From Plesiocystis pacifica SIR-1 (lineage in GTDB: Bacteria > Myxococcota_A > Polyangia > Nannocystales > Nannocystaceae), in assembly GCF_000170895.1 (NCBI RefSeq), contig NZ_ABCS01000044.1, positions 1-64,000 of the forward strand: a stretch of 64,000 nucleotides of DNA, read 5' to 3'. Shown one piece after another: positions 49,260 to 57,739 of this stretch. The translations under genes and the position numbers were made by a program. The notes beneath the pieces were generated by a model. That model searched no databases and was not told the DNA's origin. It saw only the letters and a list, made by a program, of their open reading frames with translations. Position 1 is the stretch's first letter; every line of letters begins with the position of its first letter.

Positions 49260-51761
49260 TCAGAGCTCGGGGGGCAGCTCTTCGCGGTCGCGCAGGTCCC
49301 AGCGGAAGTAGATCGTCGCCGCGGGCATGCCGGCCCGGGGATCGCCGCCCTTGGTCGCGTCGACGAGCTTCTTGCCCACACCCTCGGGGGTCTCGCCGGG
49401 GATCCGGGCGTGCTCGAGGCCGTCGACGCGCGCGGCCATGAAGCGGGTCCACATCGGCGTGGCCGTGGTGTAGCTGGCCTCCTCGTCGCCGAGGGAGCGC
49501 TCGCTGCGGTCGTCGAAGCCGACCCAGGCGGTGGTCACGTGCCGCGAGGTGTAGCCGACGAACCACGCGTCGGTGGTCAGGTCGTCGAGGCGACCGTCGC
49601 GGTAGTAGCGGCCCGAGGAGGTCCCGCTCTTGCCGGCCGCGGGCGCGCCGATCGAGCTCGCCCGGGCCCCCGTCCCCGAGGTCACGACCTCGCGGAGCAG
49701 GCGGCTGATCAGGAAGTTGGTGCGGTGATCGAGGAGCTGGTCGGGGGCGTCGAGGACCCGCGCGGCCATGCGATCGATGCGCCCCGCCAGGTCGACGCCG
49801 GCGTCCCGAGGGTCGCGGTTGTCGACGCGCAGCGCCCCGCGCTGGTCGACGACGCGGCGCAGGTAGACCGGCCGCTGGAGCGAGCCGCCCCGGGCGAACA
49901 CCCCGAACGCGGCGCTGAGCTCGTCGGTGCGCACGCACGAGGCCCCGAGCGAGAGGCCCTTGTCGGCGATGAGCTCGGTGGTGAAGCCCAGGCGCCGGGC
50001 GAAGGTGATGGTCTCGCGGATGCCGACGGCGAGGAACAGGCGGATCGAGGGGGTGTTGAGCGACTTGATCAGCGCCGTGCGCAGCAACACCTGACCGTCG
50101 AGGGTCTTGTCGATGTTGCGAGGGTTCCACTCCTCGCCCGGCTCGGGGACCCACGGCTTGGCCTCGAGGATGTCGTCCATGTGCCAGCCCTGGTCGAGGG
50201 CGAGGGCGTAGTAGAAGGCCTTGAACACCGAGCCCGGCGAGCGGCAGGCCTGGGTGGTGCGGTTGTACTGGGAGCGGTCGTAGTCCCGGCCGGCGGCCAT
50301 GGCCTCGACGTAGGCGCTGTGGTGGTCGAAGCTGTACAGCGCGCCCTCGACCGCGGGGACTTGGCCCAGCTCGACGAGCAGGTCGCCGCTGTCGGCGTCG
50401 AAGCGCCGCTCGCCCTCGCGGTCGAGGAGCGGGCGGACCCAGATGACGTCGCCGACCTCGAGGGCCTCGTCGAGCTCCTTGATGGTCTCGCCGTTGAGCC
50501 CGCTGCGCCGGTCGTAGGGCGCGGCCCAGATGGCCTGGCGGAAGGGCAGGCGGGCGCTGCGGATGCCGGCCTCGACGCGGGCGTAGTGGCGGTGGACCTC
50601 CGTGACCTGGGCGAGGATCCAGCGCGAGGGATCGCCGAAGGGCCGCCCGGCGTACTCGGCGGTCATCCGCTCGCGCAGCGCCGCGCGCTCGGCCTCGGTG
50701 CTCAGGTGGGCCTCGGCGCCGCGCCAGCCCTGGCGCTTGTCGAGCCTGCGCGTGCCCTCGTCGACCTGAGCCTCGGCCAGGCGCTGCACGGGCAAGGACA
50801 CCGCGGTCTCGATGCGCAGGCCGTCGGTCAGCAGGGCCTCCTCGCCGAGCTCGCTGGCCACGAGGCGCCGGGCGTGCTCGGCGTAAAAGGGCGCGCGCCA
50901 GCGGAAGGGGTCGCGGAGCTCGACGAGCTCGAGGGGCTCGGCGTTGGCGGCCGTAGCCTCCTCTTGGGTGATCGCTCCGGCCTCGACCATGTCGGCGAGG
51001 ACCACCGCGCGCCGGCGCAGGGCCAGGTCGGGGTTGGCGACGGGGGACCAGCGGCTCGGAGCCTGGGCCAGCCCAGCGATCATCGCCGACTCGGCCAGGG
51101 TCAGCTCGTCGAGGCTCTTGTCGAAGTAGCGGCTGGCCGCCGCGCGCACGCCGTAGGCCCCGTGCCCGAGGAAGATCTTGTTCAGGTAGATCTCGAGGAT
51201 CGGCCCCTTGCCGAGCTTGGCCTCCATCTCGAGGGCGAGGATGGCCTCCCTGAATTTGCGCTCGAGGGTGCGATCTTGGTCGGCGAGGAAGCTCTTGGCG
51301 ACCTGCTGGGTGATGGTCGAGCCGCCCTGGACCACGGTCCCGGACCGGATGTTGGCCCGCATGGCCCGGGCCAGGCCGCGGTAGTCGAGGCCGGCGTGGG
51401 TGAAAAAGCGGCGATCCTCGGCGGACAGGAACGCAGCGATGAGCGGCTCGGGGATGTCCTCGAGGCGGGCGTAGGAGCGGTGCTCGCGGGCGAACTCGGC
51501 GAGCATGGTCCCGTCATCGGCGTAGATGCGGGTCACGCCCGGGGCCTGCGCCTGGTAGGACTCGACCGTCGAGAGCTCGGGCAGGCCCTCGGCGAAGTAG
51601 CGGTAGGCCGCGCGCCCGATGAACAGCAGGCTCAGGCTCGCCGCGATGACGAGGACCACCAGATAGCGAAAGAGCCAGCCAATCAGGCCGGCTCTCGCTG
51701 GGTTCGTGACCCAGACTCGGGCGGGAGTCTGGGTCACGGGCGGGCGGTCTTCAGCCACCAC
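49260..51761 (-). CDS. class A penicillin-binding protein (PBP1A-like)
   Basis: 833 residues from GTG 51761 (GTG 51758 also possible), overlapping the end of the upstream gene. One membrane anchor (YLVVLVIAASLSLLFIG). The glycosyltransferase domain has SAEDRRFFTHAGLDYRGLAR, GGSTITQQVAKSFL and EIYLNKIFLGHGAYGV. The transpeptidase domain has the active Ser511 in SPGSVFK, SLN in KSLNTPS and the KTG-type box K711-SGTSSG. It polymerises glycan strands and cross-links peptides in the periplasm. The repeat at 49127 follows the stop codon. Confidence 0.93.
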   Translation of the reverse strand: MVAEDRPPVTQTPARVWVTNPARAGLIGWLFRYLVVLVIAASLSLLFIGRAAYRYFAEGLPELSTVESYQAQAPGVTRIYADDGTMLAEFAREHRSYARLEDIPEPLIAAFLSAEDRRFFTHAGLDYRGLARAMRANIRSGTVVQGGSTITQQVAKSFLADQDRTLERKFREAILALEMEAKLGKGPILEIYLNKIFLGHGAYGVRAAASRYFDKSLDELTLAESAMIAGLAQAPSRWSPVANPDLALRRRAVVLADMVEAGAITQEEATAANAEPLELVELRDPFRWRAPFYAEHARRLVASELGEEALLTDGLRIETAVSLPVQRLAEAQVDEGTRRLDKRQGWRGAEAHLSTEAERAALRERMTAEYAGRPFGDPSRWILAQVTEVHRHYARVEAGIRSARLPFRQAIWAAPYDRRSGLNGETIKELDEALEVGDVIWVRPLLDREGERRFDADSGDLLVELGQVPAVEGALYSFDHHSAYVEAMAAGRDYDRSQYNRTTQACRSPGSVFKAFYYALALDQGWHMDDILEAKPWVPEPGEEWNPRNIDKTLDGQVLLRTALIKSLNTPSIRLFLAVGIRETITFARRLGFTTELIADKGLSLGASCVRTDELSAAFGVFARGGSLQRPVYLRRVVDQRGALRVDNRDPRDAGVDLAGRIDRMAARVLDAPDQLLDHRTNFLISRLLREVVTSGTGARASSIGAPAAGKSGTSSGRYYRDGRLDDLTTDAWFVGYTSRHVTTAWVGFDDRSERSLGDEEASYTTATPMWTRFMAARVDGLEHARIPGETPEGVGKKLVDATKGGDPRAGMPAATIYFRWDLRDREELPPEL

Positions 51762-53049
51762 CGTCCAGGTTGGGGTTCTTGGTGTAGTTGGCCACGCCCT
51801 CGAGCGCGCCGTCCTTGAGCTTGACCATGGCGTCGAGCTCACCCTTGAGCTTGCCCATGCGCAGGTCGAAGTAGCCCTTGGCGTTGGCGTTGGGGCTCTG
51901 GCCGATGGCGTAGTTGTACATGGCGCCGGTGGGCGTCAGGTAGAAGGCCTGGCCGCCGGGGACGAGGCGGGTCTCGCCGCCGATCTCCGTGCGCACGAGG
52001 TAGGCCTTGGCCTTGAGGATGTCGTCCTTCTCCTTGTCGCACTTCTTGAGCGAGTCGGGCTTGAAGTCCTCGGGCCGGGGGTCGGGGATGTCCTCGCAGA
52101 TGGCGGCGACGTACTCGGCGAGCACCGAGCCGCCCGCTTGCGGGTTGGCGATGACGACGTAGCTCGACGGGCCCGAGATGCGCTCGGTCAGCACGTCCTT
52201 GTACTGGGTGACCCAGCCCTTGAGGATGCCGACGTCGATCTGCATCGAGTTGTTGGCCTCGGCGAGGTCGAAGATCTTCTTGACCACGGCGGGGTCCATG
52301 GCGGCCATCTGCCAGCCGAAGATGTCCCCGAGCTCGATGAAGGTGGGCTCGAGCTCGTCGAGGGCCGCGACGGCGTCGTCGCCCTTCTTGGCCGTCAGCG
52401 CCTCCTCGGCGTCGCCGATCTTCAGGGCGATGAGCGCACGAGTCTTCTCGATCTCGTTGATCTTCTCTTCGATGGTCTTGGCCTTGGCGATGGCCGCGTC
52501 GAAGCGCATGCCGCCGTCGTTGGCCTTGTGGGCCATCCAGCCGAGGCCCATGCCGACGACGATGCCGATCACGGCCGCGAAGATGGGCAGACCCACGCCA
52601 CCTTTGGGCTTAATCTCGCCGCCGACGTCGTCGATGATCCCCGCGTTGGGGTCAAAGGACACGCCGCCCGAGAAGGGGTCCTCGGCGATGTCGCCCTGGG
52701 GCTCCGGCTCCGGAGCGGGGGCGGCGGCAGCCGGGGCTGCGACCTCGCCAGGGGCGGGGATGTCGGCGGGCTTGGACACCTCGCCAGGGGCGGGGATGTC
52801 GGCGGGCTTGGACACCTCGCCGGGGGCGGGGATGTCGGCGACGGGGGGTTTGACCTCACCAGGTGCGGGAATGTCCGCGGCCGGCTGCTTGACCTCACCG
52901 GGCGCGGGCACATCTGCCTGCGGCGCACCAGGTGCGGGCACGGCAGCAGCTCCGGGGGGAGGCACGGCCCCTCCGTCGGGCTTAGCAGCCTTCTTGGCAA
53001 GACGCGCCTTCAGGGCGCTGAGGTCTTTTCCTTTCTTCGGTGCGCTCAA
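51751..53049 (-). CDS. membrane protein with PAPGEV repeats, coupled to the PBP gene
   Basis: 432 residues from TTG 53049, which has AGGGAG six bases upstream; a frame open to 53109 would be longer but lacks that site. A basic start (MSAPKKGKDLSALKARLAKK) is followed by a Pro-rich region with about six PAPGEV repeats (residues 40-115), a membrane helix (GLPIFAAVIGIVVGMGLGWM) and a helical domain (IEEKINEIEKTRALIALKIG onward). The last ~130 residues include SSYVVIANPQAGGSVLAEYV. The stop overlaps the PBP start, suggesting that it assists cell-wall synthesis. No family recognised. Confidence 0.6.
   Translation of the reverse strand: MSAPKKGKDLSALKARLAKKAAKPDGGAVPPPGAAAVPAPGAPQADVPAPGEVKQPAADIPAPGEVKPPVADIPAPGEVSKPADIPAPGEVSKPADIPAPGEVAAPAAAAPAPEPEPQGDIAEDPFSGGVSFDPNAGIIDDVGGEIKPKGGVGLPIFAAVIGIVVGMGLGWMAHKANDGGMRFDAAIAKAKTIEEKINEIEKTRALIALKIGDAEEALTAKKGDDAVAALDELEPTFIELGDIFGWQMAAMDPAVVKKIFDLAEANNSMQIDVGILKGWVTQYKDVLTERISGPSSYVVIANPQAGGSVLAEYVAAICEDIPDPRPEDFKPDSLKKCDKEKDDILKAKAYLVRTEIGGETRLVPGGQAFYLTPTGAMYNYAIGQSPNANAKGYFDLRMGKLKGELDAMVKLKDGALEGVANYTKNPNLDGGG
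52740..52930 (-). repeat. degenerate DNA repeats coding for PAPGEV
   Basis: Units of about 39-48 bases; two neighbouring copies of the stretch encoding EVSKPADIPAPG are almost identical at DNA level, the outer copies have diverged. Confidence 0.75.
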
Positions 53050-53772
53050 AGCCGGCTCCCTCTGGATTGTGGCGGACGGTACGAGTCCGCGGACGGCGAC
53101 GCGCAGCATAGGGACAAGCCGGTTGGAGTGTCAACGATGGATCTGCCGCGTGGAATGCGGTCTACGCGGGAATTCGTGGCAAGAGCAGCTTCGATGGGAG
53201 CGCGGTCGATCGGCGCGGAGGGGATCGGCTGTCGTGGGCGTGGTCCGGCCCACGCAACCAGTCGGACAGGCCCGCTCACCGGTCGTGAGCAGGGAGCGAT
53301 CGCTCTCGAACTCGCGCGGGGCTCGGGCGCGGATGGGGCCGACCTCCAGCGAGGTCACGGCAGTGCGTCGGGCCGGTGACGCTGGGAGCTCGAAACGATC
53401 GAGCGCACGCGAGCGCGACCCGAAGGGTGCCAGCGAAGTTTCTCTATCGGTATTCCAGGGCGAGATCGCACCGGTGGAGGTATATGTGCGCAAAATCCTG
53501 TAGTGGAGCTAGTTTTTGTATGCTCAGCATCGAACATTTCCATCAATGATGGCGATTGGAGTCAGGTTTTTGTCTAGAAAAATAGTTTTGTAAGCTGAGT
53601 TTTGGGTTGCCATGTTTGGTTTCACCATGTAAAAGAATCGCAACCGGATGTTGTCTCACTTGGCGTATTTTGCGCCATTGCGGTTAATTCCGCGCATCCA
53701 TGAGTGGCTGACGTGAGACGATGTAGGCATCTGCCCCCCAACAAACACGACAGGTTCAAACCGAGGGACGAC
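53050..53772. other. long intergenic region with AT-rich right half
   Basis: 723 bases. The left part (53050-53500) is GC-rich, with open frames that look like chance. From about 53500 to 53700 the sequence becomes AT-rich (TTTTTGTATGC, AAAAATAGTTTTGTAAGC), in sharp contrast to its surroundings, and probably holds the promoter of the lipoprotein gene at 53773. No gene is supported here. Confidence 0.5.
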
Positions 53773-54627
53773 ATGAAGAAGACGCTTGCACTTTCGATGC
53801 TGCTGCTGGGCGCTGCCAGCTTCTCGCTGACCGGCTGCACCAAGGACGACCAGACGGGTGATGACAGCACCACCACGAACGCCGACGGCGACGACGACGT
53901 TGGTGACGAGGAGGAGGAGGAAGAGGGCGAGGAGGATGACGGCATCACCTTCATCCCCGAGGACGACTTCGCGGCGGCTTCCGAGTGCGATCCCTTCCTT
54001 CAGGACTGCATGGAGGGCGAGAAGTGCGTCCCCTACGGCAGCACCGGCGGCAACTGGGACGCCAACAAGTGCGTCGTCGTCGAGGGTGACGGCCAGCCGG
54101 GTGACGAGTGCACCTGGGCCGGCATCGTCGAGGCGACCGACAGCTGCGGCGCCGACTCGGTCTGCTGGGACGTCGCCGACGTCGAGGGCCAGCTCATCGG
54201 TGTCTGCACCGAGTTCTGCACCGGCACGCCCGACGATCCGCAGTGTCCCCCCGACACCTCGTGCCTGATCGCCAACTCCGGCTCCATCAACCTCTGCATC
54301 CAGTCCTGCGACCCGCTGCTCCAGGACTGCGAGGGTGAGGGCCTGGCCTGCTTCTGGGCCGGCAGCGACTTCCAGTGCATCTTCACCACCCAGGACATCG
54401 CCACCGGCGAGGTCTGCGGCTTCATCAACGACTGCTCCCAGGGTAACCTCTGCGCCAACGCCGAGAACGTCCCCAACTGCGCCGGTTCGGCCTGCTGCGC
54501 CGAGTTCTGCGCGCTGAGCGACCCGCAGTGCACCACCGACGGCGTCGAGTGCGTCGAGTTCTTCGAGGAGAACACCGCTCCTCCCGGACTCGAGGACGTC
54601 GGCCTCTGCATCATCCCCGGCGCCTGA
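53773..54627 (+). CDS. Cys-rich lipoprotein, paralogue 1
   Basis: 284 residues; GAGGGA before the ATG. Lipobox LTGC (LLLGAASFSLTGCTKDD), then a Thr/Asp/Glu linker (DDDVGDEEEEEEGEEDDG). The mature domain has regularly spaced Cys: CDPFLQDCMEGEKCVPYG, DECTWAGIVEATDSC, SCDPLLQDCEGEGLACFW and CGFINDCSQGNLC, and ends CIIPGA. It is about two-thirds identical by eye to the next lipoprotein. Probably a disulfide-rich surface protein; function unknown. In-frame codons further upstream lack a signal peptide. Confidence 0.8.
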   Translation: MKKTLALSMLLLGAASFSLTGCTKDDQTGDDSTTTNADGDDDVGDEEEEEEGEEDDGITFIPEDDFAAASECDPFLQDCMEGEKCVPYGSTGGNWDANKCVVVEGDGQPGDECTWAGIVEATDSCGADSVCWDVADVEGQLIGVCTEFCTGTPDDPQCPPDTSCLIANSGSINLCIQSCDPLLQDCEGEGLACFWAGSDFQCIFTTQDIATGEVCGFINDCSQGNLCANAENVPNCAGSACCAEFCALSDPQCTTDGVECVEFFEENTAPPGLEDVGLCIIPGA

Positions 54628-54644
54628 GCCAAGCTCGAGCGAGG

Positions 54645-54673
54645 AAAGGGCCACCCGTCGGGTGGCCCTTTTT
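54645..54673 (+). terminator. intrinsic terminator
   Basis: AAAGGGCCACCC, loop GTC, GGGTGGCCCTTT and further T (to 54673): a perfect 12-bp stem ending in a T run, 17 bases after the lipoprotein stop. Confidence 0.92.
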
Positions 54674-54844
54674 CGTGGTTGAGACTCATGAGAAAGCCCC
54701 GAGAAATATGTGTTTTTCAGGAGGGTGCTCAAACTGATGCCCAAAGACTCGATCGGCGTTTTTGCGGCGTACTATGCATTGCTTATTAGTTTTATTAGTT
54801 TTTAAATTTGAAATGTAAGTTTGTTTTGTCATGTTTGTTGAGTG
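54674..54844 (+). promoter_or_regulatory. AT-rich promoter region of paralogue 2
   Basis: From about 54770 to 54835 the sequence is almost free of G and C (TTATTAGTTTTATTAG, TTTTTAAATTTGAAATG). Like the region before paralogue 1 this is exceptional in the window and suggests a strong or silencer-controlled promoter. Confidence 0.45.
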
Positions 54845-55687
54845 ATGCGTCAGTCCATCTCGATGACCTTTCCCTGCCTCTTCGTGCTCGCTTCCCTCGC
54901 GACCGCGCCTGCCTGCCTGAGCGATGTGCCCAACGACGACACCTTCGTCGCCGAGGACGAGACCAGCGCCGACGAGGCCCCCGAAGAGGAGACCGAGACC
55001 TTCATCCCTTCGGACGACGAAGGGGACGGCCCGATCAGCACCTGCGACCCCTTCGAGCAGGGCTGTCCGGACGGAGAGAAGTGCGTTCCCTATGCCTCGA
55101 CTGGGGGCAACTGGGACGCGAACAAGTGCGTGCCGGTGCTCGGCGACGGCGCTCCGGGAGACGAGTGCACCTGGGACGGGGCCGTCGAGGCGACGGACTC
55201 GTGCGACGCCTCGAGCCACTGCTGGGAGGTCGCCGAGGTCGACGGCATGCTCGTCGGCACCTGCACGTCCTTTTGCGAGGGCTCGCCGGACGATCCGCAG
55301 TGCAACCAGGGGACCTCGTGCCTGATCGCCAACACCTCGATCAACCTGTGCGTGCCGAGCTGCGATCCGCTGCTCCAGGACTGCCAGGAGGGCCAGGGCT
55401 GCTACTGGGCGGCCAACGGGGACCAGCAGTTCCAGTGCATCTTCCACTCGGGCTCGGAGATCGCCACCGGTGAAGCCTGCGGCTTCATCAACGACTGCCA
55501 GCCTTCGAACCTGTGCGCCGACGCGTCGCTGCTGCCCGCCTGCGACGGCTCGTCGTGCTGCGCGAGCTATTGCGAGCTCGGCAACGCGGACTGCGGGGAG
55601 GGGACGGAGTGCGTGCCCTTCTTCGAGGACAACACGGCCCCGCCGGAGTACGTCGACGTCGGCGTGTGCATCATCCCTGGCGCCTGA
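54845..55687 (+). CDS. Cys-rich lipoprotein, paralogue 2
   Basis: 280 residues from ATG 54845 (GTG 54842 adjoins it; ATG 54863 is also possible). Signal peptide ending ATAPAC, a plausible lipobox. An acidic linker (EDETSADEAPEEETETF) precedes the same Cys framework as the previous gene: CDPFEQGCPDGEKCVPYA, STGGNWDANKC, SCDPLLQDCQEGQGCYW, CGFINDCQPSNLC and CIIPGA. A tandem duplication; linkers have diverged while the Cys domain is conserved. Confidence 0.8.
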   Translation: MRQSISMTFPCLFVLASLATAPACLSDVPNDDTFVAEDETSADEAPEEETETFIPSDDEGDGPISTCDPFEQGCPDGEKCVPYASTGGNWDANKCVPVLGDGAPGDECTWDGAVEATDSCDASSHCWEVAEVDGMLVGTCTSFCEGSPDDPQCNQGTSCLIANTSINLCVPSCDPLLQDCQEGQGCYWAANGDQQFQCIFHSGSEIATGEACGFINDCQPSNLCADASLLPACDGSSCCASYCELGNADCGEGTECVPFFEDNTAPPEYVDVGVCIIPGA

Positions 55688-55706
55688 GCGGGGAGCTCGG
55701 GCGTGT

Positions 55707-55764
55707 CACTGGCCGCTCAACGAGCGACGTGCAGGGGAAAGCCGATCTCGTTGAGCGGCCGGTG
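55707..55764. terminator. long inverted repeat between convergent lipoprotein genes
   Basis: CACTGGCCGCTCAACGAG (55707-55724) and CTCGTTGAGCGGCCGGTG (55747-55764) match at 17 of 18 positions as an inverted repeat with a 22-base loop. The right arm also codes for the C-terminus of the minus-strand gene. It is placed to end transcription from paralogue 2. Confidence 0.55.
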
Positions 55765-56316
55765 ATCGGGGGTTTGGGCCTTCCACATCAAGGTGGCGTG
55801 GTTGGCCGTGTCGCGGACATCCTCGAAGTAGAGGAAGCCGCGCATCTGGGTCCCGGGGAGCAGGGCGCCCCAGGGCAGGGCCAGGCGCCCGAGCTCGCCG
55901 TCGGGGGTCGAGATCGTCTCGAAGCGCAGGTCTGCGCCGGGGTCGTAGGGGATGGGGTCGACGGGGGCGCCGGCGGCCTGGGCGGGCACGGCCCGGAACG
56001 CGCCTCCGGCGTCGTAGAGGGTGTAGCGGAAGCCCCGGCCGTCCTCGAGGCTGAAGTCCCCGGGGGCGAGCAGCACGGTCTCGCTGCCCATGTTGGAGAC
56101 CAGCACGTGGACGATGGTCAGATCGTCGGCGTAGGCCGAGTCGCCCGGCCAGGCCTCGGTGGTCAGGACCATGGTCAGGCCGCTGGTATCCCGCGCGATG
56201 AGCCGATGAGAGCCGTCGGAGGCGACGAGCTGGCCCGGGCCGGAGCAGGCGGGCAGGGCCGCGAGGGCGGCGACGAGGAGAGCGGAGGAGCCCCAGCGGT
56301 CACGCAGCGCGATCAC
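55717..56316 (-). CDS. lipoprotein, function unknown
   Basis: 199 residues from GTG 56316. Signal peptide ALLVAALAALPAC with a likely lipid Cys. The mature part is a single beta-rich domain (VLTTEAWPGDSAYADDLTIV, HVLVSNMGSETVLLAPGDFS, LGRLALPWGALLPGTQMRGF), of a type seen in small envelope proteins with an immunoglobulin-like fold. No family name. Convergent with paralogue 2. Confidence 0.65.
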   Translation of the reverse strand: MIALRDRWGSSALLVAALAALPACSGPGQLVASDGSHRLIARDTSGLTMVLTTEAWPGDSAYADDLTIVHVLVSNMGSETVLLAPGDFSLEDGRGFRYTLYDAGGAFRAVPAQAAGAPVDPIPYDPGADLRFETISTPDGELGRLALPWGALLPGTQMRGFLYFEDVRDTANHATLMWKAQTPDHRPLNEIGFPLHVAR

Positions 56317-56339
56317 GAGGGCATGCTAGCAGCTGCCCG

Positions 56340-56701
56340 TTGCGCTTGCCCGGACTCGTTGGCGCAGCCGTGTGCGCGCTCGCCCGGGGTCGCCCGGACG
56401 ACGTGGTGGATCCCAATGAGGGCGGAGACGGCGACGAGGCGAGCTCGAGCTCGACGTTGACGGACACCGAGGATGACTCGGAGTCGGAGCTGGACGAGGG
56501 CTTCGAGTTCGACCTCGGCGAGGGCGACTCCCCTCGCGGGGGCGACTGCAGCACTGCTCGGCGGACGTTCATCAAGTCCTCGATTGCCGGGGCGAGGTGC
56601 TCGAGAGCTGCGCGGCCGAGGAGGTCTGCGATGCGCTCGACTGTCCGATGCCCTCGGCCACGCCTTCTTGGTGTCGAGCCAGGACGGGCGGCCAGTCTGG
56701 T
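56340..56701 (+). pseudogene. decayed Cys-rich secreted protein gene
   Basis: One frame gives an acidic linker of the kind seen in neighbouring lipoproteins (DEASSSSTLTDTEDDSES, then ELDEGFEFDLGEGD) up to about 56540. From there another frame reads sensible Cys-containing sequence (CSADVHQVLDCRGEVLESC, AAEEVCDALDCPMPSA) to about 56690. The switch of frame, and the lack of a proper signal peptide at the front, suggest a frameshifted remnant. The 396-base gap holds nothing else. Confidence 0.5.
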
Positions 56702-56712
56702 AGGGTTGCGCC

Positions 56713-57657
56713 GTGCGACGCATCGCTCCGACTCTCCTGAGCTGTACCCTGCTTTTCTCCCTCGCCTGTGACAAGCCGGCCGAGCCCGCAGCCGAGGGCG
56801 CGAAGGCGGACGCCAAGGCAGAGGGGGGCGACGCGAAGGCGGACGCCAAGGCAGACGGGGGCGACGCGAAGGCGGACGCCAAAGCAGACGGGGGCGACGC
56901 GGAGGCCGAGGGCGGCGAGCCCGCAGCCGAGGGCGACGCGGGCGCAGCCAAGGACGACACCGTCGGTCTGGGCGGCGTCGTCCGAGCGATCGCCGGGGAC
57001 ACCACGGCCGCCGAAGGGGCCGAGGTCGGCGAGGGCTACGACACCTCTCAGGACGCCGGCGGGCTGATCGGCCACGTCGCCTCGGGCCTGTCCCACGACG
57101 AGGCCCTCGAGGGCTCGAAGACCCGCGCCGAGCTCGTGGTGCTGGCGGGCGAGAAGGACAAGTCGCCCTCGGACTCGGCCATCTGCGGCCACGTGTGGGC
57201 CGAGGTCTTCGCCAAGGCCTACGCCGACAAGGTCTCGCGCAAGGACGCCTTCGACGAGGACTGCAAGCACGAGGTCGAGAAGGAGCGCGTCAAGCTCGGC
57301 GTCGAGATCTTCGCCCAGCACGCCGAGTGCGTGCTCGCGGCCAAGGACCTGGCGGCCCTCGACGTCTGCGACGCCAAGGAGCAGGCCGCGGAGGACCACC
57401 TGCACGCCAACCCCCACGGCGACCGCCCCGAGGAGAAGGTGTGCACCGCGGCCGTCGAGCAGATGTTCATCCTCATCTCCCGCGACATGATCGACGACCC
57501 CGACATGCTCGAGATCCTCGACGAGGACATCGAGAGCATCAAGGAGGACGCCAAGCTCGCGTGCCGCGACGAGGGCACCAAGGAGGAGCTCGCGTGCATC
57601 ATGAAGGCCGCGGTGCTCGAGGACCTCGAGGGCTGCGTGGTCAAGCCGGCCGAGTGA
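56713..57657 (+). CDS. lipoprotein with Ala/Lys/Asp repeats
   Basis: 314 residues from GTG 56713. Signal peptide with lipobox SLAC (LLSCTLLFSLACDKPAEP). A low-complexity region of three 11-residue repeats (AKADAKADGGD) follows, then an acidic helical domain of ~220 residues with several Cys (SDSAICGHVWAEVFAKAYAD, KEDAKLACRDEGTKEELAC). No catalytic motif. It ends in front of a strong bidirectional terminator. Confidence 0.7.
   Translation: MRRIAPTLLSCTLLFSLACDKPAEPAAEGAKADAKAEGGDAKADAKADGGDAKADAKADGGDAEAEGGEPAAEGDAGAAKDDTVGLGGVVRAIAGDTTAAEGAEVGEGYDTSQDAGGLIGHVASGLSHDEALEGSKTRAELVVLAGEKDKSPSDSAICGHVWAEVFAKAYADKVSRKDAFDEDCKHEVEKERVKLGVEIFAQHAECVLAAKDLAALDVCDAKEQAAEDHLHANPHGDRPEEKVCTAAVEQMFILISRDMIDDPDMLEILDEDIESIKEDAKLACRDEGTKEELACIMKAAVLEDLEGCVVKPAE
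56800..56898 (+). repeat. 33-bp tandem repeat
   Basis: Three copies of a 33-base unit beginning GCGAAGGCGGACGCCAAGGC, nearly identical, encode the AKADAKADGGD repeats of the lipoprotein. Confidence 0.9.
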
Positions 57658-57681
57658 GGCCGCGCCCTCGCTGAACGCGAA

Positions 57682-57713
57682 CGAGCCCGGGGCCTGCGCA
57701 GGCCTCGGGCTCG
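57682..57713. terminator. bidirectional terminator hairpin
   Basis: CGAGCCCGGGGCCTG, loop CG, CAGGCCTCGGGCTCG: 15 bp with one G-T wobble, between the ends of two convergent genes. Confidence 0.75.
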
Positions 57714-57739
57714 TCGCGTTTGAGCACGCGAGGGCACCG

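Noticed and set aside
48952-49311. A 119-codon plus-strand frame before the PBP gene
   Set aside because: It runs through repeat copy B and into the end of the PBP gene; composition is not protein-like.
53131-53503. Open frames on both strands in the gap before lipoprotein paralogue 1
   Set aside because: No ribosome site, signal peptide or domain; Arg/Ser-rich composition typical of chance frames.
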